Below the pieces are notes generated by a model. The model saw only the letters and a list, made by a program, of their open reading frames with translations, ran no database searches and was not told the origin of the DNA. Made by a program: the position numbers and the translations under genes. Below are positions 40,939 through 46,063 of a stretch of DNA of 46,063 bases, piece after piece. Positions within the stretch are counted from its first letter, which is position 1; each line of letters opens with the position of its first letter. The stretch is from a virus, in the IMG/VR virus record IMGVR_UViG_3300019863_000025, positions 1 to 46,063 of that record. The stretch is one strand, 5' to 3'.

Positions 40939-42810
40939 ATGGCTGTAAAAAATACTGCTGAAAACAACAACAACAACAACAATGGTGGACCTGCTCAAAA
41001 CTCAGGTGCTGGACAACAAGAACATGGTAACAACTTTGAAGCGCAACAACAAACTGTTAAACCATCTACATTAGGTGGTGGATTTGGTTCTCCTATTGGA
41101 GCTGGAATTATTACTGCAAATAATGGAAGTGCTGATACTACAAGACTTGCTGCTGATATGTTAAAATTCTATACAGAGAAAATGCCTTCTGAGTATATTC
41201 CAAAAATTAACATCTTAACAAAAGAACCTTTTAGATTAGCTTATGATACTATCGTTGTATCAAACATTCATGCTGGTGTAGTTTACTACCACCTTATCAT
41301 TATGGAAGCTACTGGTATTAAGTGTATGACTGCAAAAGATATTTCTGCTACATTAAGTAGTATGTTACCACAACAAATGCAAAACATTCACCAATATATT
41401 TCAACACCTGATATGGCTATTGACAATGACTTACATGAAATTGTAACTGCTGTTCTTAAAGAAGAGTATAAAACTGCAACTGGTTTCTATCCAACAGATG
41501 GTTTAGTTATAAACACACATGTAGAAACTGATAGAGTATTTGGAAACATTGCTGCAACTGCGTCTAATGCAAATATTTCTGCAATCAATACTGCTGCACA
41601 AGGTGATCTAAATCTTAAAGATGCAATTACTGGTAACCAAACATTAGAGTTTGAAACTTTAATTAATAGCGGAACTGCTGTTGATACATTAGGAAATCCT
41701 GTAAGAAATGATATCCTTATTAACCTTGTAAGTAAAGAAAGAACTCAAAACCATAAAAGTATGAATGGTGGTGATGCGAGAGTTATTGTTACTGCTGTTA
41801 ATGCTTATGTTGATACTTTAGTATCTCAGAAAACATTACCTGCTACATTTGGTGCTGCTGGTGGTCTTATTACTAGATACCATCCACATATCATTATTAA
41901 CAATGCGACAACTTCTGTTAAAACTGTAAACTATATGTTACTTAACATTATTGCTGGTACAATTGCTCTTAATGAATCTATTTGGTTAGCTCCTCTATTA
42001 AAAGATGATGTATCTACTTCAAATATTGGTGCTTTAAACATCCTTACAAATATTGAAAACAATGCAAAAGGTTTAGGAAGTGTACTTAACTTAAATGATA
42101 AAAAGCTTACAAAAGAGCAAGCATTTGGTATGATAAAAGATATGATTTCTGAAGCTGGTGTTTTAAGTTATGATGTTAAAGCATATGGTGAAAATGCTGC
42201 TGTTGAAAGTATTTTAGTTGCTGCATCTAGTTCTAGTAATGCTGCTGTTATTAAAGGTGCTAGAAAGAAATTAGTTCAAGCTTGTCATAGTTTAACAAAT
42301 GGTGCATTCCCATTAGACTTTGATATCAACTCTATCTTTGCTACTGAAGGTGCTGATGTTCCTGCTGGTTACTACGATACAAGTAAAGGTCTTGAAGATA
42401 TTGCAAATGTAGATATGGCTTTTGTTGCTACACAAACAGGTGATGTAAATGCTATTACAGATGCTGCTATTAGTAAATTACCTAAGTCAAAATCAGGTGC
42501 TGATAGTTTCTTAACAACAACAAACATTATCGCACAACATGTTCCAGGTGCTGTAATTACTGGTAAGAAAACAAGAGTTACATTTAACACTGCTTTCTTA
42601 AATACACTTATTGCTTCTGCTAAAACTGCTGGTCTAGTACCAACATATAATCCAGAAGTTATCTTAGCTAACAACAGTAACTTAGCTACAGTTGGAAATG
42701 TATATGCAAATGCATTTAACAATAACATCCAAGGATTCAATCCTCATATGGTTGCTGGTAGTAATGCATTCATTATGCCAAATACTATGGGTGGTTACAC
42801 ACACTACTAA
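40939..42810 (+). CDS. chmA: Putative chimallin (phage-nucleus shell protein); major capsid protein is the alternative
   Basis: 623 residues, matching chimallin size (about 630). The N-terminal ~45 residues are an Asn/Gln/Gly-rich flexible tail, and the C-terminal ~25 are also low in structure (NPHMVAGSNAFIMPNTMGGY). Flexible terminal tails of this kind link chimallin subunits. The gene sits directly upstream of an RNA polymerase beta' gene, as gp54 lies beside gp55 in phiKZ, and 8 kb from phuZ. Codon use differs clearly from all neighbours: Ile is mostly ATT/ATC instead of ATA, and Ala GCT/GCA and Thr ACA are frequent, as expected for an extremely abundant protein. It has its own terminator. 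I did not recognise the sequence itself, so a major capsid protein is possible. Confidence 0.65.
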   Translation: MAVKNTAENNNNNNNGGPAQNSGAGQQEHGNNFEAQQQTVKPSTLGGGFGSPIGAGIITANNGSADTTRLAADMLKFYTEKMPSEYIPKINILTKEPFRLAYDTIVVSNIHAGVVYYHLIIMEATGIKCMTAKDISATLSSMLPQQMQNIHQYISTPDMAIDNDLHEIVTAVLKEEYKTATGFYPTDGLVINTHVETDRVFGNIAATASNANISAINTAAQGDLNLKDAITGNQTLEFETLINSGTAVDTLGNPVRNDILINLVSKERTQNHKSMNGGDARVIVTAVNAYVDTLVSQKTLPATFGAAGGLITRYHPHIIINNATTSVKTVNYMLLNIIAGTIALNESIWLAPLLKDDVSTSNIGALNILTNIENNAKGLGSVLNLNDKKLTKEQAFGMIKDMISEAGVLSYDVKAYGENAAVESILVAASSSSNAAVIKGARKKLVQACHSLTNGAFPLDFDINSIFATEGADVPAGYYDTSKGLEDIANVDMAFVATQTGDVNAITDAAISKLPKSKSGADSFLTTTNIIAQHVPGAVITGKKTRVTFNTAFLNTLIASAKTAGLVPTYNPEVILANNSNLATVGNVYANAFNNNIQGFNPHMVAGSNAFIMPNTMGGYTHY

Positions 42811-42833
42811 TATTTATATTAGTAATTACTTTT

Positions 42834-42865
42834 GATATATGGTTAGCAATTGCTAACCATATATC
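42834..42865 (+). terminator. Palindromic terminator after putative chimallin gene
   Basis: The 32-nt perfect palindrome has arms GATATATGGTTAGCAA and TTGCTAACCATATATC, followed by TATTATTTTTTAATT. It makes the shell-protein gene a separate transcript from the polymerase gene. Confidence 0.8.
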
Positions 42866-42895
42866 TATTATTTTTTAATTAGAAAGGAGTCATAT

Positions 42896-44145
42896 ATGGC
42901 TATCAATCAATGTTTCATATCTTTAGATGGTCTTTATCAATCATCTACAGGTGACAAGATCATACTTAATGATTTATCTTATTTAGATATGAACGATATT
43001 AAATCTATCAATGAATCTTTACTTACAGTGTATGGTGGTGAAGTGATATCTACTATACCATCTTGCGATTGCCCTACTGGAGGTCTAGTAGGAAGATATC
43101 TACTAGGTACAGTATGTGATAAGTGTGGTGTGGAAGTATCAGAAGCTAGAGACAAATTAGACCCTGTTATATGGCTAAGAAGCTTAAGTTCTACTGGACT
43201 TTTTATATCTCCTCATTTCTGGCTTATGTTGAGAAAAGCTATATCTAAAAACTTAGATGTGTTAAGATGGTTATCAGATACTTCTTATAATCCTCCTGTC
43301 ACACTACCTCCTTACTTAGATAACTTAAAGAATCTAATAGGTGGTAGGATGTATAGTAATATGTCTAATAACTTAGAAAAGATTATGTCTTTCCTTTTAG
43401 AACAACCATCTTTTAAAGTAGCTTCTAAAGCTACAAACTTAGAAGGTATATTAGAACTCTATAAAAGGAATAAGAAGCTTATACATAGTAACTATTTACC
43501 TATTGTAAATAAGAAGTTATTTGTTATGGAAGATACTTCTAGTGGTAAATATACTAACCTAGTGATAGGTGATGTAGTTGACTTAGTATTATCTTTCGTG
43601 AGAGTCTCTTCCCCGAATACTAGTCCAAGAAGAACTAGTAACGCTGTGGGTTCAGTTATTAGTAAACTTGCTAATATGTATAATGATTACTACTCTGACT
43701 TTATTACAGGTAAAGGTGGTAGTTTTAGAAAACATCTATATGGAAGTAGAAGTAACTTCTCTTTTAGAGCTTTAATTGTTCCTAAGACAGGAAGACATAG
43801 GTATAATGAAATAGATGTACCTTGGAGTATAGGAGTAACAGTATTCAGACCACATATCATGAATAAGTTACTTTATAAATACAAAATGAAATTCAGAGAA
43901 GCTTCGGCTTTGATGTTTGAATCTGTGCATAAGTACAGTGACCTTATAAACGACATTCTTAATGAACTATTAAGAGAAGCTCCAGATGGTAAGCTTTGGG
44001 TAATACTACAGCGTAATCCTTCTCTATTCTCTGGTTCAGCACAGAAAGTGTTTATAGGTAGTTTTAAAACAGACCCTAAGGATAAGTCTATGGCAATGAG
44101 CGTACTCATTGTTAAAGCACCTAACGGCGACTTCGATGGTGACAT
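42896..44145 (+). CDS. Split RNA polymerase beta' subunit, exon 1 (interrupted by intron)
   Basis: The first part of a multisubunit-type RNA polymerase beta' chain. Early zinc-binding cysteines C57, C59, C74 and C77 sit in a pattern like bacterial beta' (CDC...TVCDKCGVEVSEAR is almost the canonical GxxCxxCGVEV). The exon ends with NGDFDGD (residues 410-416), the catalytic magnesium-binding loop (NADFDGD in bacteria). Reading then runs into a short tail and stop (to 44161) because a group I intron begins here; the rest of the gene should lie past the window end. Placement beside the putative shell gene suggests the non-virion polymerase, as for phiKZ gp55. The exact splice site is uncertain; 44145 is my estimate. 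Confidence 0.85.
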
Positions 44146-44211
44146 AGCTGGCTTAAAATAAATAAAAAACACACATAACCTATTATATGATATAAAATAA
44201 AAGGATAAAAA

Positions 44212-45642
44212 ATGAAATCGTATAAAGTAGTAGGTAATGGTTATTACAGAATTACAGAAGAAAGAAAAGTTGTTAGAGCGGATGGTAGACCTTTAGATTT
44301 ACCTGAAACAGAAAAAACAGTAAGTATATCTATATATGGTATGTTTAGAGAAGTTGAAAAAGAGTGGTTATTTTGGTTATCATTCTTTAAGTTAGAATTA
44401 CCTATGTTGTATAGGATTAACGTATTTGATTATGAGTTTAAAGAGCATAGCGCACTTAAGCACATGAAAGTAGACCCTATGATAGTAAAGTTTAAAAGTC
44501 CTGTTTATTTAACCAATAATAGAGACTTTAGACTTATAGCTAGGTTTCCTAATTATGCTATAGATTTTATGGGTAATATTATAAATATGACTACTCGGAT
44601 AGCGGCGTATATAAAAAAACCACTCAACAAAAATTACCTTAAGTCTAACATAGTAGATCAAGCGGAACTTTATAAATCAGCCACTTTTGCTACACATAGA
44701 TTAGTAGCTCTTACTTGGGTAGATATAGATGATTATGTTAAGCATCCTATAGTAGACCATAAAGATGGTGATAAGACTAACTGTCATTATACTAACTTAG
44801 AATGGGTATCTTATAGCGGTAATAATAAAGCTGCTGTAAATACAGGTTTACGAAAAGATAATAAAATTACTCTATCTAGAAACATAGATACTGGTGAAGT
44901 AAAGGAACACGCTTCTCTTACTGATGCTAGTAAGTATATAGGTAGATCTACCATAGATTCTGCTAGAGGTAACTTAAGACCTAATAGAGTATGGACTGGT
45001 ACTTCTGGTAGATATGAGCTTAAGCTTAAATCAGATAAAAGAGATTGGTACTTTTTAGGTGGCGAAGTACTTCCTAAGATTAATAAAAAAGTATTGATTA
45101 CAATTACTGATGAAAATGATTCTAAGTGGTGTTATGACGACTCTAGTGAGTTTAGAGATAAAGAGCTAGGGATAAAGGGAATAATGTCTATGGATGTAGC
45201 TATAGAGCGATTTAAAGCTAAGTATCCTAAAAGAACTATAGAGGTAGAAAGACTAGATGATAGATTCAATGGTGGAGTAGAAGCTAGACACCTGTCTAGT
45301 ATGAAAGTACATCACGGTAGAACTATAGAAGAACTTTCTAGAATAATAAACATACCTAAAAGTACATTAACCAAATACATAAGTCTAAGCGATGGATATA
45401 AAATAGGTGATTACCAAGTTAGAGTAAGAGATGATAGAGATTGGGAAACTAAACCTAAAGATGTAAACTATATGCATAAAGCTAGACCATTGCAAGTTAT
45501 AGATATCGTAACTGGTGAGATAAAGAAATTTCCTAGTTATAGAAAAGTAGCTGAACAACTTAAAATTGACAAGAAAACTGTAAAGAAAATATTAAAAGAA
45601 CAAATCTTACTTCGTAGTAGATTTAAAATTATTATGCCTTAA
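44212..45642 (+). CDS. Intron-encoded HNH homing endonuclease
   Basis: 476 residues, large for an HNH enzyme. The first ~115 residues form an unrecognised domain. The region at about 120-205 is NUMOD4/HNH_3-like: RFPNYAIDFMGNIINM, then ATHRLVALTWV and the nuclease motif HPIVDHKDGDKTN...LEWVSYSGN. C-terminal DNA-recognition repeats follow (DTGEVKEHASLTDASKYIGRS near 224, and VTGEIKKFPSYRKVAEQLKIDKKTVKK near the end, NUMOD1-like). Such enzymes cut the intronless allele of the host gene and so spread the intron. Intron endonucleases in nucleus-forming phages can cut competing phages' RNA polymerase genes. RBS AAAAGGATAAA. It ends 36 nt before the P core region. Confidence 0.9.
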   Translation: MKSYKVVGNGYYRITEERKVVRADGRPLDLPETEKTVSISIYGMFREVEKEWLFWLSFFKLELPMLYRINVFDYEFKEHSALKHMKVDPMIVKFKSPVYLTNNRDFRLIARFPNYAIDFMGNIINMTTRIAAYIKKPLNKNYLKSNIVDQAELYKSATFATHRLVALTWVDIDDYVKHPIVDHKDGDKTNCHYTNLEWVSYSGNNKAAVNTGLRKDNKITLSRNIDTGEVKEHASLTDASKYIGRSTIDSARGNLRPNRVWTGTSGRYELKLKSDKRDWYFLGGEVLPKINKKVLITITDENDSKWCYDDSSEFRDKELGIKGIMSMDVAIERFKAKYPKRTIEVERLDDRFNGGVEARHLSSMKVHHGRTIEELSRIINIPKSTLTKYISLSDGYKIGDYQVRVRDDRDWETKPKDVNYMHKARPLQVIDIVTGEIKKFPSYRKVAEQLKIDKKTVKKILKEQILLRSRFKIIMP

Positions 45643-46063
45643 TGTCCGCTATGGTAGAAATGCTATAGTGAAATCTTTCTAATTGCGGGAAGAAGCTGTA
45701 TAAAGTAACGAGTACTACTTACACATGGAAACATAGTGTAATACTTCACCCAGTAATGGATTGTGTGGAGCATAGTAAAAACCTTGTTACCTGGCTTTAA
45801 TCGACGCAGCGAAGCACCTTCAAAGACGAGAGTCATCTTACGAGAGTAAGAGTGTGTGAGTTCAACGACTATCCCCTTACCAGGGAGTAGCGCCAAGTGG
45901 TGGAGTATAGTCTCCTTAAAGACGAAATGTTAGAGCCTAAACAAGTAATGTTGTAGGATTGATATAGTCTAGACGGTACGGAGTACCTTTCTTAGTAATA
46001 AACTAAGTCATTATCTGTAATGGATGAGCAGCATGTAGAGATGCGGGGTGGTGTAACGAGCCA
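45643..46063 (+). other. Structured intron core, no protein-coding signal
   Basis: 421 bases with higher GC than the genome average and no convincing ORF on either strand. The sequence is explained by the group I intron core listed above. The last ~40 bases are probably still intron, as I do not see the expected continuation of the polymerase. Confidence 0.6.

Larger units (their letters stand above)
44146..46063 (+). ncRNA. Group I intron in the RNA polymerase beta' gene (3' end outside the window)
   Basis: The intron starts within the catalytic-loop codons and contains an HNH ORF. After the ORF come the conserved group I core sequences in order: P element AATTGCGGGAA (near 45681-45691), Q element AATCGACGCAGCGAAGC (near 45799-45815), R element GTTCAACGACTAT (near 45860-45872) and S element GATATAGTCT (45961-45970), with an alternative GTATAGTCTCC at 45905. 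GGTACGGAGTACC (45975-45987) is a hairpin like P9. ATGTC just after the ORF (45644-45648) could pair with exon GACAT as guide sequence, which would put the ORF in the P1 loop. The 3' splice site is not in the window. Confidence 0.85.

Noticed and set aside
42372-42740. 122-residue minus-strand ORF in the shell gene
   Set aside because: Shadow of a strongly coded gene; hydrophobic by antisense codon effect, no RBS.
45663-45896. 77-residue minus-strand ORF
   Set aside because: It lies inside the group I intron core and its composition follows the RNA structure.
1-46063. CRISPR arrays, insertion sequences, tRNA genes
   Set aside because: No regularly spaced repeats, transposase motifs or cloverleaf structures were found on reading both strands.

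Overview
The window is a 46 kb piece of a large, very AT-rich tailed-phage genome that looks like a nucleus-forming jumbo phage of the phiKZ-like group (Chimalliviridae). The supporting genes are a phiKZ-type large terminase, a PhuZ-type tubulin, the catalytic part of a split family-B DNA polymerase, and a 623-residue protein that is probably chimallin (phage-nucleus shell). That last gene lies directly upstream of a split multisubunit RNA polymerase beta' gene, the arrangement known for phiKZ gp54-gp55. Genes are densely packed with frequent 4-20 nt overlaps, good Shine-Dalgarno sites and hairpin terminators. The host cannot be read directly. A periplasmic c-type cytochrome and an outer-membrane beta-barrel imply a respiring Gram-negative host, and the composition would suit Campylobacterota; this is inference.

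Layout. 1-6960: an HNH endonuclease; a protein with a C-terminal variable domain like diversity-generating-retroelement (DGR) targets; then mostly unknown small genes with a MYG1-like DHH hydrolase and an HExxH metalloprotease. 6960-9203 (minus): large terminase. 9406-17301: unknown genes, NAD-dependent DNA ligase, a transglycosylase-like secreted protein and an 1118-residue protein with tandem repeats. 17448-19053: a three-gene envelope cassette (holin-like protein, membrane-anchored cytochrome c, outer-membrane barrel). 19195-21044: four genes ending with a KH RNA-binding protein. 24873-21068 (minus): RecJ-like exonuclease, two unknown genes and a NADAR-macro-SLOG fusion. 24982-26880: unknown genes ending in a membrane-anchored protein. 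29549-26922 (minus): two virion or fibre-like proteins sharing a fibronectin-like module. 29649-36238: unknown and membrane proteins, PhuZ, and a run of similar-sized small proteins. 36314-38596: DNA polymerase. 40644-38783 (minus): two probable virion proteins. 40939-42810: putative chimallin. 42896 to the window end: RNA polymerase beta' exon 1, interrupted at its catalytic motif by a group I intron carrying an HNH endonuclease.

How the parts work together. Polymerase, ligase, RecJ and the DHH hydrolase serve nucleic-acid metabolism. Putative chimallin and PhuZ would build and position the phage nucleus. The split RNA polymerase would transcribe phage genes, possibly from a 25-nt element found identically upstream of two operons. 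The most unusual cargo is the NADAR-macro-SLOG fusion, a likely counter to NAD/ADP-ribose-based defence, and the cytochrome-bearing envelope cassette. The hypervariable-looking protein and the intron in the RNA polymerase catalytic centre are also notable. All function calls come from reading motifs by eye; no database search was run.
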